The notes under the pieces were generated by a model, which worked only from the letters and a program-made list of their open reading frames with translations, was not told where the DNA came from and did not search any database. A program made the translations under genes and the position numbers. A stretch of 64,000 nucleotides of DNA from Paenibacillus amylolyticus (GTDB lineage Bacteria > Bacillota > Bacilli > Paenibacillales > Paenibacillaceae). Location of the stretch: the NCBI RefSeq assembly GCF_003719335.1, contig NZ_RIAS01000003.1, positions 62,001 through 126,000 of the forward strand. Direction: 5' to 3'. Shown piece after piece: positions 8,490-18,330 of the stretch (its first letter is position 1; every line of letters begins with the position of its first letter).

Positions 8490-10054
8490 TGGGCCCCCCG
8501 CTGTCCATCCTCTTTCAGAAGATTACGGTAGGCTGTTGGGGTCATATTGACGATTTTCTCAAACTGCGTCACAAAATAGTCCGCATTCTGAAAGCCGATC
8601 CGGGCTGCGACCTCATACATTCTCAGATCCGTCTGGCGGAGCAGCTTCTGTGCTTCTTGAACCCGAAGATTCAGCAGGTACTCATTAAAATACTGGTTGT
8701 AACTTTTGCGGAAAAGTCGACCAAGATAGACCGGATTCATATAGAACTGGGCCGCTATGCTTTTGAGACTGATATTCTCCATGTAATGGGAATCGATATA
8801 TCGTTTGATCTTGTTAATATCTCCTTTGGACTGCTCCATCCGCAGCTGCGCAATATACTCCTCCGCTTCCTCCAATGCATCCAAAAATGCAAGTTTTAAT
8901 AATCGCAAATTCCATCCATCCTGACCTTGTTCGGCTAATAACTTGAGTTTCTGCAACCCTGCATCCGTACCTCCCATTTCATGCACAACCGCGAGTATGC
9001 CCGTAATACAGCGAAGCAGGGAACCTGTAACAGCCTGAGTAGAAAACCGGCGAGAGTGAAACTTGTTGAACATATCTTGCACAATTTCATGACAAGCCCC
9101 GCGATTTCGCTCTTCCAGACTTAGGATCAGGGGATCAACCTCTTCCTGATTTATGTTAAATACGTATAACGCTCTATCCTTCACTTCTGTATAATGGATA
9201 ACACTTCCTGATTCTGCGAATTTATGCTTGGATGCTTCCTCTGCTTCCGCGTAAGATCGAGGTGCATCGGTCATGTCATCTACCAATGTACCTGCATACA
9301 AGCCTACATCTGCGCCAAGATGGTCGCCGAGCATGTTTTGAATCCATTGAATTTTCTCAACTACACGTTGTTTTGGAGAGGGTTCCTTCAATAGAACAAT
9401 CAAGGCAAATCTACCAAGCTGCTCCTCAATAACGTATAGGTTGAACCGATGATCTGCCAACGGATGAAGGATGTCATTAACCTGGTGAAGGGTCACTTTC
9501 CGATGCTCTGAACCTGTTTGTAGTTCAAACAGCACAATGATCAATGACGTCTGATGGTCAATACCTAACATCTCTGCGTATCGGATCTCATCTTCTTTTC
9601 GAATCTGTCCCTTGATCATGTCTTTTAACATAATTCGACTAGCCTGTCCTTCCTCCAAAAATGCATGTTTTCGCTTATTCTGGATCAGGTTAGCCGCCTT
9701 TTGCAGCGTTGCGGTCATTTCTTCGTCATCAATCGGCTTGAGGATGTAATCCTGAACACCGTACCTTATCGCTTGTTGTGCATATTTGAAATCATGGTAA
9801 CCACTAATGATAATGATTACAGGCTCTAGCGTAGGTGACTTGTCGACAGCACGAATTAACTCGAGTCCATCCAAAATAGGCATTCGGATATCGGTAATAA
9901 TGACATCGGGATGTAGACATTCCGCCTTATTCAGCGCCTCCAGCCCATTCTCTGCTTCCCCCGCAATCTCCATGCCGAGACTGTGCCAATCAATCAGTTC
10001 ATGCATCCCTTTACGGATATACATCTCATCGTCGACCAGAAGTACTTTTAACAT
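8486..10054 (-). CDS. Response regulator with AraC DNA-binding domain (YesN type)
   Basis: The 522-residue regulator has an N-terminal receiver domain with acidic DD at 8-9 and phospho-acceptor Asp55 in VIITDIRMP. A long middle region follows, then a C-terminal AraC double helix-turn-helix (about 420-515, ending GFQNADYFVTQFEKIVNMTPTAYR). It overlaps the kinase by 4 bp. It should activate the binding-protein/permease/xylanase operon downstream on the same strand. A cre-like box lies upstream of its start, so the system itself appears to be under carbon catabolite control. Confidence 0.93.
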   Translation of the reverse strand: MLKVLLVDDEMYIRKGMHELIDWHSLGMEIAGEAENGLEALNKAECLHPDVIITDIRMPILDGLELIRAVDKSPTLEPVIIIISGYHDFKYAQQAIRYGVQDYILKPIDDEEMTATLQKAANLIQNKRKHAFLEEGQASRIMLKDMIKGQIRKEDEIRYAEMLGIDHQTSLIIVLFELQTGSEHRKVTLHQVNDILHPLADHRFNLYVIEEQLGRFALIVLLKEPSPKQRVVEKIQWIQNMLGDHLGADVGLYAGTLVDDMTDAPRSYAEAEEASKHKFAESGSVIHYTEVKDRALYVFNINQEEVDPLILSLEERNRGACHEIVQDMFNKFHSRRFSTQAVTGSLLRCITGILAVVHEMGGTDAGLQKLKLLAEQGQDGWNLRLLKLAFLDALEEAEEYIAQLRMEQSKGDINKIKRYIDSHYMENISLKSIAAQFYMNPVYLGRLFRKSYNQYFNEYLLNLRVQEAQKLLRQTDLRMYEVAARIGFQNADYFVTQFEKIVNMTPTAYRNLLKEDGQRGAQ

Positions 10055-10127
10055 ATTATCTGCCCCTTCCCTTCAAGCGAAATCGTTAAATAAAATCAAC
10101 AAAAAACGGTATATTCCAATTATAATT

Positions 10128-10141
10128 AGAAACCGCTTACA
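10128..10141 (-). promoter_or_regulatory. cre box upstream of the yesN-type regulator
   Basis: The minus-strand sequence TGTAAGCGGTTTCT is one mismatch from the CcpA consensus. It is 74 bp before the response regulator start, suitable for catabolite repression of the two-component genes. Confidence 0.6.
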
Positions 10142-10260
10142 TTTCTGCAGTTATTTATACGCGATGGTTTCCATTCTATCGTTTGCCGTTTGCAAATTCA
10201 TTGCACGAATCGCTGATTTTATTGCGCGAAAGTACAGCTAGCTGCTTCATAATATAAAAA

Positions 10261-10300
10261 AAGCGAAACGGAGTCGAGTCTAAACTCGGACGTTTCGCTT
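10261..10300 (-). terminator. Terminator of the GH95 gene
   Basis: Arms AAGCGAAACG and CGTTTCGCTT pair, with an inner CGAGT/ACTCG stem, and are followed on the minus strand by an uninterrupted T run. This is a strong Rho-independent terminator 41 bp past the GH95 stop. Confidence 0.9.
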
Positions 10301-10340
10301 AAGAAATGGAGATGAAATTTACATTATATCCTCCTCCTAA

Positions 10341-12662
10341 TCAAGAGGTCACCTTCCACTCTTTTCCTTGTAAAATAATTGAATCTTTTGCACTCTGGAA
10401 ATCCAGTTCCATATGTTGATCCAGATAAGAAACGTGGACTTTACTTGCTTCGCATGCGCGTATGTTGGCATGAAGCAGCTTGCCTTCGGACCATTCTATA
10501 TCGACTTCAAATCCGCCGCGTGCTCTCAACCCTCGAACTGAACCATTTGGCCATGCCTTTGGCAATGCAGGAAGTAAACGAATCTCGCCGCCGTGACTCT
10601 GGAGCAACATTTCGGCTATGCCCGCCGTACCTCCAAAGTTGCCATCAATCTGAAACGGAGGGTGATCGCAGAATAAATTGGGCAATGTCGAGGAGCGAAG
10701 CAGCTCCATAACGTTATCATGTGCATGTTCAGCCTGCTCCAGTCTAGCCCACATGTTCAGAATCCAAGCCCGGCTCCAGCCCGTGTGTCCCCCGCCATGT
10801 TGCAGTCTGCGATCCAGCGTAATCCGGGCGGCCTTCGCTAATTCAGGAGTCATTTTCGGGTTTATCTGTGATCCCGGATGGAGGGCAAACAAGTGTGATA
10901 TGTGTCTATGGCCTGGTTCAAGTTCATCATAATCCTTGCTCCACTCTTGAATTTGTCCGTGTTTTCCCACAGCGATATCTGGAATGCGAGTTAATGCTTC
11001 TTGCAACTGTGATGCAAATTCCTGATCCTGTTGCAGAATGCATGTACTTTCGATACAGCGAGTGAACAGCTCCCGAATAATCTGGTTATCCATCGATGCC
11101 CCGTAACAAAGTGCACCCGACTCACCATTATCCAGTATGTAGATATTTTCCGGTGAGGATGAAGGACAAATCGTGAGATTCCCCTCAGGGTCTTGCACAA
11201 GAAAATCCAGAATAAACAAGGACGCCTCTTTCATCGTTTCGTACACTTTTTTCAAAAAATTCTTGTCTCTGCCGTATTCATAATGATCCCACAAGTGAAG
11301 AGACAACCATGCGCCGCCCATCGTCCAGAAGGTCGACGTTAGACATACATCCTGGGGAGCAGGATCTGCCCATATGTCAGAATTATGATGTGCTACAAAT
11401 CCGCTGCAGCCATACATCTTACTTGCAGTTTCCCTTCCACGCACCTGTAATCGCTCGATAAAATCAAATAACGGGATGTGACACTCCGGCAGATTACAGC
11501 TCTCCGCTGGCCAATAGTTCATTTCTGTATTGATATTAATGGTGTATTTACTGTCCCATACCGGAAGCATATCTTTGTTCCATATACCCTGCAGATTGGC
11601 CGGTAACGAACCGGGCCGGCTGCTGGAGATTAACAAGTAACGCCCGAACTGAAAATACAGACTGACCAGTTCAGGGTCATCCTGACCTGCTCTAAGCCGC
11701 GCGAGTCGTTGATTCATCGGTAGATTCATATAACTGGTATCTGTGATTTCACCCTCCAGATGCAAGTCCATTCGTTTAAAGAGCGACTGATAGTCAGTGA
11801 TATGATCCTGAAGCAACTGTTCATATGTCTTGGCAGAAGCCGCATCTATTCTTCGTAAACATTCCACCTCTAACTCTTCCTTGGCATAACGAAAATCGGT
11901 GCATGCTGCTATTAGCACGGTGGCTGAATCAGCATTTAACAGTGATAGCTGACCACCCGAATACTGAATCTCTCCTTGTTCATGCGTGACCCGAATCACA
12001 CAGCAGAAACGGATTCCCCCTTCTCCCCCGCTTCTTCCCCGGATGATCATATCACCATTGCTGCGTTGTTCGATTCGATCAATCAAAGATTGGAATCCGA
12101 CCGGATGTCTTAGCGCTCCCGATAACGGCGACCATTGTAACACGGAACCTCTGCCAAACAACGCTGTGAAAGATAACTCGCCTGGAACGCTGCTAGACAG
12201 ACGAACTGCCATGACCTGATCAGGATAACTTGAAAAATATTCTCGCTTGTATTTGGTTTTGCCTGATGTATACTGAACGCGAGCAATTCCTTGTTCCAAA
12301 TCAAGATATCTCTGGTACTCCGTTGCTCCCTCGTCTCCATGATGCATGGCCACGTAGAAATCACCAAGCGGCTCGTAATGCCGCTGTCCATCCGGCACTC
12401 CAACTAATGCAGTTAGTGCAAGTTCTTCTGCCTGCCGAATATGTCCACGAAACAGAAGTTCCCTTATGTTACCCAGTGATTGAAGTGCTTGCGGATTGCT
12501 CCGTTCCATCGGTCCGCCGTACCAAAGGCTATCTTCATTTAATTGCACTCTCTCTAGATGTGTTCTTCCAAATACCATACCACCGAGGGTTCCGTTTCCG
12601 ATTGGCAAGGCTTCTTCCCACCGCTCCGCAGCGTGATCAAACCATAGTTGTTTTGAATTCAT
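10341..12662 (-). CDS. GH95 alpha-L-fucosidase-family glycoside hydrolase
   Basis: The 773-residue protein shows GH95 landmarks in order: the N-terminal start of the family (WFDHAAERWEEALPIGNGTLGGMVFG), NINTEMNYWP, SSSPENIY (probable acid Glu) and DGNFGGTAGIAEML. The fold is an N-terminal beta-sandwich plus an (alpha/alpha)6 barrel. No signal peptide is visible, so it probably acts on imported oligosaccharides. GH95 enzymes release terminal L-fucose, or in some members L-galactose. ATG follows GGAGG at 6 bp. The GH27 enzyme and the 662-residue protein nearby suggest a fucosylated/galactosylated plant glycan as substrate. Confidence 0.92.
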   Translation of the reverse strand: MNSKQLWFDHAAERWEEALPIGNGTLGGMVFGRTHLERVQLNEDSLWYGGPMERSNPQALQSLGNIRELLFRGHIRQAEELALTALVGVPDGQRHYEPLGDFYVAMHHGDEGATEYQRYLDLEQGIARVQYTSGKTKYKREYFSSYPDQVMAVRLSSSVPGELSFTALFGRGSVLQWSPLSGALRHPVGFQSLIDRIEQRSNGDMIIRGRSGGEGGIRFCCVIRVTHEQGEIQYSGGQLSLLNADSATVLIAACTDFRYAKEELEVECLRRIDAASAKTYEQLLQDHITDYQSLFKRMDLHLEGEITDTSYMNLPMNQRLARLRAGQDDPELVSLYFQFGRYLLISSSRPGSLPANLQGIWNKDMLPVWDSKYTININTEMNYWPAESCNLPECHIPLFDFIERLQVRGRETASKMYGCSGFVAHHNSDIWADPAPQDVCLTSTFWTMGGAWLSLHLWDHYEYGRDKNFLKKVYETMKEASLFILDFLVQDPEGNLTICPSSSPENIYILDNGESGALCYGASMDNQIIRELFTRCIESTCILQQDQEFASQLQEALTRIPDIAVGKHGQIQEWSKDYDELEPGHRHISHLFALHPGSQINPKMTPELAKAARITLDRRLQHGGGHTGWSRAWILNMWARLEQAEHAHDNVMELLRSSTLPNLFCDHPPFQIDGNFGGTAGIAEMLLQSHGGEIRLLPALPKAWPNGSVRGLRARGGFEVDIEWSEGKLLHANIRACEASKVHVSYLDQHMELDFQSAKDSIILQGKEWKVTS

Positions 12663-12847
12663 CCTACACCTCCGACAAGAAATGCATCGCGTTCGATGCT
12701 ACAATCGCAATATATCGAGCTGATTCGAATTTGACTTACCATAACAGGTTACATGTTTAGTTTAATCGGTGAGTCGGCCGAGCTAAATGAATAAAACTAA
12801 CCTAAAGCTTCACAATGTTAACCCGAATTGTAAAGGAATATTTTTAT

Positions 12848-14836
12848 TTATTTCGTTAAATTGACATCATCCCATAGGTCACCAACAAGGCCTTCAATGA
12901 TAGACCCGCTGGCCCACGGCATTAGACAAAACCAGGTACTTGCCGGCGAACCATCGGCATAAGTCTCTGTGACGAGCCCTTGCGAGTGACAAAAACGCTC
13001 GGACATCCATCCTTTTTTGCCAAAGTCATATTCATTATCCATACGATTATAGGTTTGACAGCCCCAAGCGACCGTATCCTTCATTCGTTGATGGATGTAG
13101 TCATCCTTACGTTGCTTAACATAATATAAAAGCTCATCGATCAAATTGCTGGACATAGGATGAATGTGCGGATTGGCTACAGAAGTGACACTTCCTCCTG
13201 AGCTCGACCATTTCAATGTACTCAGCGGCGGGATCTGCACAGGCGAGTTATAACAAAATTTGAAGCTGAACTCGTATTTGATGGCGTCTTTCATATGATC
13301 AAGGAACGTCTCCTCCCCAGTTAGTGCATGCAGGAAACGGAGAGCTTTGATATATGCTAGAATGCCTTCGGAATCCACTGCTTTGTCTGCATCAAGTGGC
13401 GCACCGTAACATTCCATCTGTTTCACATAGACAGTGTAATAATGTCTTTCACTCCGTCTCATTTCCTCCAAATCGGATGAATCATTGGTCAACCAGCTGT
13501 AATAAGCTTTCGCTGCAAGGCACCAGGCACCGCTGAAAGCGTCATATTCTAATCCCGCACCAGTGTGCTCGGACAGAATCGTCGGATACTCGCCATCCGC
13601 ATTTTTACTATGCTCCAAACGAATTAATACTTGCTTCACATAATCCAACCATTCATTATGGGTGTTCTGTAGAATACGGTACTCATAGTCATAACATTTG
13701 AGGATATAAAACATGGCTTGTGCAACGAGATAGGATGAATGCCCCGGTGTACGCATACCGTCGAACCACCAGCCTTTAATACTCCAGATTCCATCCTGAT
13801 AAGCATCATAAGGAAGTCCTGACTCGGGATTCATCGCATTTTCAATAATGTTTGTAATGCATGATAACGCTTGCTGACGCATAGGCTCATCGTTCTGACG
13901 TAATGCTGCAATCAGCATGGGGGCTGCAATAGTCATACCGTTCGTCCAGCTGATGGAAATAATCTTGTTATATCGGTAGCTCCCGCTTTCAGCGTCTTCA
14001 TATACAAAAGTAGAATAGTGACGGTCTTCTGGAAGCCAGGCATAGTCACGAATGGCTGTGGACAAGTCGGATACGGCTTTCCGGATATCGCTTCCTCGCC
14101 GTGGATACTCATGGTATTTTTTATAGATTGACTCTATTGCAGAATTAATGCCCAACGGGGAAGATGATTCATAATCATATAATTCCATTATGAACTCCAC
14201 CACTTCTCCTGCTGCCAGCTCGAAGACGTTCTCTGCCAAAGGTGCACGTTCATGCACAAGTCTTGACTTGATAAAAAGCAGCGGAGCGTTCTCATACCCT
14301 AAAGTGTAACCGACAGTACCTTTTTCTATTGAACAGGTGAAGCCAGCATACTGCAGAAAGTTTCCTTTCTGACCGGGATACCATGGTTTTTTCAGTCCAG
14401 TATGCTCGTTATTAAGCCAATATGGGCTTGCGCTAAGTCCGACAATTCGGCCTGTGTCATACACTAGGGCAGCCGGATGGGATAAACGATCACTTCGGAC
14501 CATCCACCAAGGGGATGAAGGCCGGGAAGGGTGTCCTGTACGAATTCTTGGAAATTCGTTAGGTACATTTTGCGGCGCTTCTCCCCGATTATGTCCATAA
14601 ATAAAAGCAGGCAAGAAAAATCTGGGTTGATGTTTGTCAAAACCTAGTTCGATATGAATCACACCGCTCCATCGCTGATTGCCCTCATTCTCAATTGTAA
14701 CCTGCACCTGTCTCGGATCTTCGGACTTGTCTTTATCAGCAATCATATTCACCTCAGCCCGAAGTCTGTGCGTATCCAATTCGGTGTACACTGTTCCCTC
14801 CTGCCAACTGCTGCGTGCGGTAAAAATCAGCTCCAT
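12848..14836 (-). CDS. Uncharacterised hydrolase-like protein, probable (alpha/alpha)6 fold
   Basis: I cannot assign this 662-residue protein to a family with confidence. The first 220 residues look like a beta-rich domain. The rest is helix-rich with repeated aromatic and Gly motifs (KGWWFDGMRTPGHSSYLVAQAM, WTNGMTIAAPMLIAAL) like six-hairpin glycosidases or lyases. No signal peptide is seen, so it is probably cytoplasmic. I choose ATG 14836, with GGAGG 5 bp upstream, over an in-frame TTG 12 bp earlier that would overlap that site. A cre-like box lies 34 bp upstream. It shares the strand with the GH95 gene and diverges from two AraC regulators, so it is probably part of the same glycan pathway. 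Confidence 0.75.
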   Translation of the reverse strand: MELIFTARSSWQEGTVYTELDTHRLRAEVNMIADKDKSEDPRQVQVTIENEGNQRWSGVIHIELGFDKHQPRFFLPAFIYGHNRGEAPQNVPNEFPRIRTGHPSRPSSPWWMVRSDRLSHPAALVYDTGRIVGLSASPYWLNNEHTGLKKPWYPGQKGNFLQYAGFTCSIEKGTVGYTLGYENAPLLFIKSRLVHERAPLAENVFELAAGEVVEFIMELYDYESSSPLGINSAIESIYKKYHEYPRRGSDIRKAVSDLSTAIRDYAWLPEDRHYSTFVYEDAESGSYRYNKIISISWTNGMTIAAPMLIAALRQNDEPMRQQALSCITNIIENAMNPESGLPYDAYQDGIWSIKGWWFDGMRTPGHSSYLVAQAMFYILKCYDYEYRILQNTHNEWLDYVKQVLIRLEHSKNADGEYPTILSEHTGAGLEYDAFSGAWCLAAKAYYSWLTNDSSDLEEMRRSERHYYTVYVKQMECYGAPLDADKAVDSEGILAYIKALRFLHALTGEETFLDHMKDAIKYEFSFKFCYNSPVQIPPLSTLKWSSSGGSVTSVANPHIHPMSSNLIDELLYYVKQRKDDYIHQRMKDTVAWGCQTYNRMDNEYDFGKKGWMSERFCHSQGLVTETYADGSPASTWFCLMPWASGSIIEGLVGDLWDDVNLTK

Positions 14837-14869
14837 AGAATCCTCCAATTCTGTTTTCCTTATTCATTT

Positions 14870-14883
14870 CGAAAACGCTTGCA
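14870..14883 (-). promoter_or_regulatory. cre-like box upstream of the unassigned hydrolase
   Basis: The minus-strand sequence TGCAAGCGTTTTCG matches the relaxed CcpA pattern WTGNAANCGNWNNC and differs from the strict consensus at two positions. Confidence 0.5.
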
Positions 14884-14993
14884 AATATTAAACCAAAATG
14901 TTAGGATGATAACATTTTATAGGTTCAAGTTTGCAATTTCATTGCTTAGATTGTGATATTTATTGCGTGGAACGATAAGGAGGTTCTCTTGAT

Positions 14994-15854
14994 ATGGATG
15001 AATCACTGGAGTATCAATATGATCCCATTCAGACAGATCTGCTGTATTTGCATCGTGTTACAACCTATAATATGGGTACATTCTACCATCGACATAATGG
15101 ATATGAACTGTTTATTTTCCTTCGCGGCAATGTGAACTTCTATATTGAGAATCGGTGTTACCATCTTCAACGCGGTGATCTTATTGTACTAAGTCCAGAG
15201 GAAATGCATCGATCATTTGCACTAGATCAAGATGAATATGAACGAATCACAATCAATCTTCAAAAATCATATCTTCATCGTTTGTCCACATCATCTACTA
15301 ACCTGTCCACCTGTTTTCATTATCGTCATAAAGACAACGGCAATATCGCGCATTTGAATGAAAAGGAGCTATCGCAGTTTCTCCATCTTACATCTCAGTT
15401 AGAGCAAATCTTGGTCTCCTCAGACTATGGTGCTGATATCATGAGAAATATGCTGGTAACCAAGATTCTTCTCATGACCAATCTGCTTTTTAAACATACG
15501 GATTTTGTGCCCACAGACATTATGCCTGATTTAGTTCGTAACACCATGGACTATATTGAAACACATCTGACAGATTCTCTCACACTGCAAGATTTATCAG
15601 AAAATCTATTCGCCAACAGCAGTTATATCAGTCGTCAATTCAAAAAGCACACCGGACTTACAATTCGAAACTATATTCTTACTCGCCGGATTGAGCTCGC
15701 CAAAAGTTGCCTGACTGAAGGCATGAGTATTACAGAGGTTTGTTATCAGTCTGGATTCGGCGATTATGCCAATTTTATTCGTACCTTTACCAAGCTGGTC
15801 GGAACATCGCCCGGTAAGTTTGCACGTAACCCTTCAGATCCAGAACTTAAATGA
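14994..15854 (+). CDS. AraC-family regulator with cupin sensor domain
   Basis: This 286-residue protein has an N-terminal cupin-like sugar-sensing region (FYHRHNGYELFIFLRGNVNFYIEN and PEEMHRS, about 22-75). The C-terminal AraC domain covers about 185-278 (SRQFKKHTGL and SGFGDYANFIRTFTKLVGTSP). ATG follows AAGGAGG. It diverges from the unassigned hydrolase gene, placing both promoters in one 157-bp spacer, and probably controls the GH95 side of the locus. Its DNA-binding domain is very close to that of the partial regulator at 1-262. Confidence 0.92.
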   Translation: MDESLEYQYDPIQTDLLYLHRVTTYNMGTFYHRHNGYELFIFLRGNVNFYIENRCYHLQRGDLIVLSPEEMHRSFALDQDEYERITINLQKSYLHRLSTSSTNLSTCFHYRHKDNGNIAHLNEKELSQFLHLTSQLEQILVSSDYGADIMRNMLVTKILLMTNLLFKHTDFVPTDIMPDLVRNTMDYIETHLTDSLTLQDLSENLFANSSYISRQFKKHTGLTIRNYILTRRIELAKSCLTEGMSITEVCYQSGFGDYANFIRTFTKLVGTSPGKFARNPSDPELK

Positions 15855-15913
15855 TAGTTAAATAGCGAAAATGAGTGTAGATTGAGCAGAGTATCCTAGA
15901 TTGGAGGAAAGCG

Positions 15914-16795
15914 ATGGATATTTTAAAAGGTACCTATGGTTTTCGATTTGCAGAAGATCGTGAACTTGACCTATGCAAGCTTTATGCAACGGGGAGCGAT
16001 ATCATTACTGATCCGTCGTATTATTGGGATGGCCTGGAGCGAACGGATGGTCCTCTTCTATTATTTCAGTACACCCTTGCAGGAGAAGGTATTTATGAAA
16101 GTAAAGACCGTACATACCGTGTGACCTCCGGACAGGCTTTTCTTGCAGAGATCCCGAGCGCTCATCGATATTATTATCATCCAGAGTGTGCTGAGCCATG
16201 GCATTTCATCTTCCTACTCTTCCGTCCTGATCTCATTCAAGCTCATTGGCAGAAGTTTGTGCGAGAAGCAGGCGAGGTTGCTACTCTCCCCATGGATTCG
16301 GCTCCGATCCGTCTGCTGCGCATGATTGTAACGGATGCCGCGGCTGGACGGATAACGGACCCTTTGATTGCCTCATCCAGTGTGTATCAGTTCATGACAG
16401 AGCTTGTTCGCTTACAGACGACTGCACGTCATAATCGGGAGAACTGGCCGGAACATATTCAGCAGGCCACGAAGTATATCGAGACCGATTACGCCAGTAT
16501 GATCAGCGTGGATCAGCTTGCAGAACGTGTTACTCTATCCAAATATCACTTTATTCGCAGATTCTCGGCAAGCACAGGCCTCACTCCAGGTGCCTATCTT
16601 ACCCGCGTTCGAATCGAGAAAGCGATGGAATTCCTTCGCGGCACGACACTAAGCATTGAACAGATCGCATTGCAGGTTGGATACTCCAGCGGAAGTTATT
16701 TTATCAAGGCTTTTCGAGGTTTAACCGGGCTTACCCCAGGGGAGTTCCGAAGCGGCGGCGAGAGCCTCGTATATCGCAGATTGTTTTTTGACTAA
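15914..16795 (+). CDS. AraC-family regulator adjacent to GH27
   Basis: The 293-residue protein has an N-terminal AraC ligand-binding cupin (about 50-105, with AEIPSAHRYYYHPE) and a C-terminal double helix-turn-helix (about 190-282, ending QVGYSSGSYFIKAFRGLTGLTPGEF). ATG follows TTGGAGG. It lies 59 bp after another AraC gene and 120 bp before the GH27 gene on the same strand, so it is the likely activator of GH27. It is only distantly similar to its neighbour, so this is not a recent tandem duplication. Confidence 0.92.
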   Translation: MDILKGTYGFRFAEDRELDLCKLYATGSDIITDPSYYWDGLERTDGPLLLFQYTLAGEGIYESKDRTYRVTSGQAFLAEIPSAHRYYYHPECAEPWHFIFLLFRPDLIQAHWQKFVREAGEVATLPMDSAPIRLLRMIVTDAAAGRITDPLIASSSVYQFMTELVRLQTTARHNRENWPEHIQQATKYIETDYASMISVDQLAERVTLSKYHFIRRFSASTGLTPGAYLTRVRIEKAMEFLRGTTLSIEQIALQVGYSSGSYFIKAFRGLTGLTPGEFRSGGESLVYRRLFFD

Positions 16796-16915
16796 CCGCA
16801 ATAAATTGCTATTGTAGACTTAACATTACTGTAGATTATTGAATCCACCTTCATTATGATGAATGTAACTAGAGCAATAATTTAAACCAAGTTCATCATG
16901 TAAAGGAGCCTTTCA

Positions 16916-18205
16916 ATGGATCATACTCTTGTTGCACCAACACCTCCTCTTGGCTGGAACAGCTGGGACTGCTACGGGGCTGCTGTCACTGAAAAGGAAA
17001 TTCGCGGCAATGCGGAGTACATGGCTACACATCTAAAAGCATATGGCTGGAGCTACATTACCGTTGATATTCAATGGTATGAGCCTCTGGCAAACTCCTC
17101 ACAATACCGCCCGTTCGCTCCACTGATTATGGATGAGTACTCTCGTCTGATGCCTGCAGAAAATCGCTTCCCTTCTGCTGCGGACGGTCAGGGATTCAAA
17201 CCACTTGCTGATTATGTTCACAGTTTGGGACTAAAATTCGGCATTCATATAATGCGCGGAATTCCAAGGCAAGCAGTTCATGCGAATACAGCTCTATTGG
17301 GGACCAGCTCCACCGCCCGTGAGATCGCTCACACCAACTCCATCTGTCCGTGGAACACGGATATGTATGGCGTAGATCACAACAAAGAAGGCGCGCAAGC
17401 CTATTATGATTCACTGTTTGAATTGTATGCTTCATGGGGTGTTGATCTGGTCAAAGTGGATGATATCGCTGCCTCCAGATTATATGACACACATCAGCCT
17501 GAGATTGAGATGATCTCGAAGGCGATCAAACGTGCCGGACGTCCCATGGTATTAAGTCTTTCTCCCGGTCCTGCCCCCGTGGAATATGCTGATTTTTTCG
17601 CGGAACAGGCTAACATGTGGCGGGTCACCGATGATTTCTGGGATCAATGGCCGCTGCTGCTGGATATGTTCGACCGCTGCCGCACTTGGCAGGCCCTTCC
17701 TAAGGAGGGGTGCTGGCCGGATTGTGATATGCTGCCTCTGGGGCATATCGGTATTCGCTCTGTCGATGGAGGCGGAGCTGACCGCTGGACGAGATTCACT
17801 AAGGATGAGCAATTGACCATGATGTCTCTGTGGAGTATTTTCCGTTCTCCTCTCATCTTTGGCGGTGAGTTACGGGATAACGATGACTGGACACTGTCCT
17901 TGCTGACGAACCGTGAAGTTCTGCGTATGCATCGTGAGAGCCATAGTGCAAGAGAAGTGTTACGTCAAGGCGATCTGATCGTTTGGACGGCTGCTCATGT
18001 GGATGGCTCCACTTATGTAGCTGTGTTTAATGTTGGTGAGCAACAAGTGCTCCCGGTGGAACTTAATCTTACAACAGCTGGTTTATCCCCTTCCGTTGCA
18101 AGCCAAGGAATTGAATTATGGAGTGGCGATTTGATAGAAGTTAACGGGGATATATTACAAACAAATGTGCCTTCGCACGGTGTGCGCCTGTACCATTTTA
18201 AGTGA
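16916..18205 (+). CDS. GH27-type alpha-galactosidase-like glycoside hydrolase
   Basis: This 429-residue protein begins with the GH27/GH36 barrel hallmark PPLGWNSWDCYG and continues with ITVDIQW. Asp182 in LVKVDD is the expected nucleophile and Asp240 in WRVTDDFWDQW the expected acid/base. A beta-sandwich covers roughly residues 330-429. No signal peptide is seen, so it should remove alpha-galactosyl (or beta-L-arabinopyranosyl) caps from imported oligosaccharides. ATG follows AAAGGAG. The KVDD site differs from the KYDNC of classical members, so the exact specificity is open. Confidence 0.87.
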   Translation: MDHTLVAPTPPLGWNSWDCYGAAVTEKEIRGNAEYMATHLKAYGWSYITVDIQWYEPLANSSQYRPFAPLIMDEYSRLMPAENRFPSAADGQGFKPLADYVHSLGLKFGIHIMRGIPRQAVHANTALLGTSSTAREIAHTNSICPWNTDMYGVDHNKEGAQAYYDSLFELYASWGVDLVKVDDIAASRLYDTHQPEIEMISKAIKRAGRPMVLSLSPGPAPVEYADFFAEQANMWRVTDDFWDQWPLLLDMFDRCRTWQALPKEGCWPDCDMLPLGHIGIRSVDGGGADRWTRFTKDEQLTMMSLWSIFRSPLIFGGELRDNDDWTLSLLTNREVLRMHRESHSAREVLRQGDLIVWTAAHVDGSTYVAVFNVGEQQVLPVELNLTTAGLSPSVASQGIELWSGDLIEVNGDILQTNVPSHGVRLYHFK

Positions 18206-18230
18206 ACCATTTCTCCTGAAACGTTCCACT

Positions 18231-18267
18231 AAGAAGAGGCCCTGTCGTTGAGGACAAACCTCTTCTT
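18231..18267 (+). terminator. Terminator after GH27
   Basis: AAGAAGAGG pairs with CCTCTTCTT across a 19-nt loop and is followed by TTTC and a T run. It lies 26 bp past the GH27 stop. Confidence 0.8.
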
Positions 18268-18330
18268 TTCAATTTTTTGAAAATCAACGGATAGTAACCG
18301 TTTGGCTTGTGTAAACACGTTCAGCTTTTA

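Noticed and set aside
9807..10241. A 144-codon plus-strand frame over the response regulator and its promoter region.
   Set aside because: Most of it is antisense to the receiver domain, and the end runs through the cre box region; no family resemblance.
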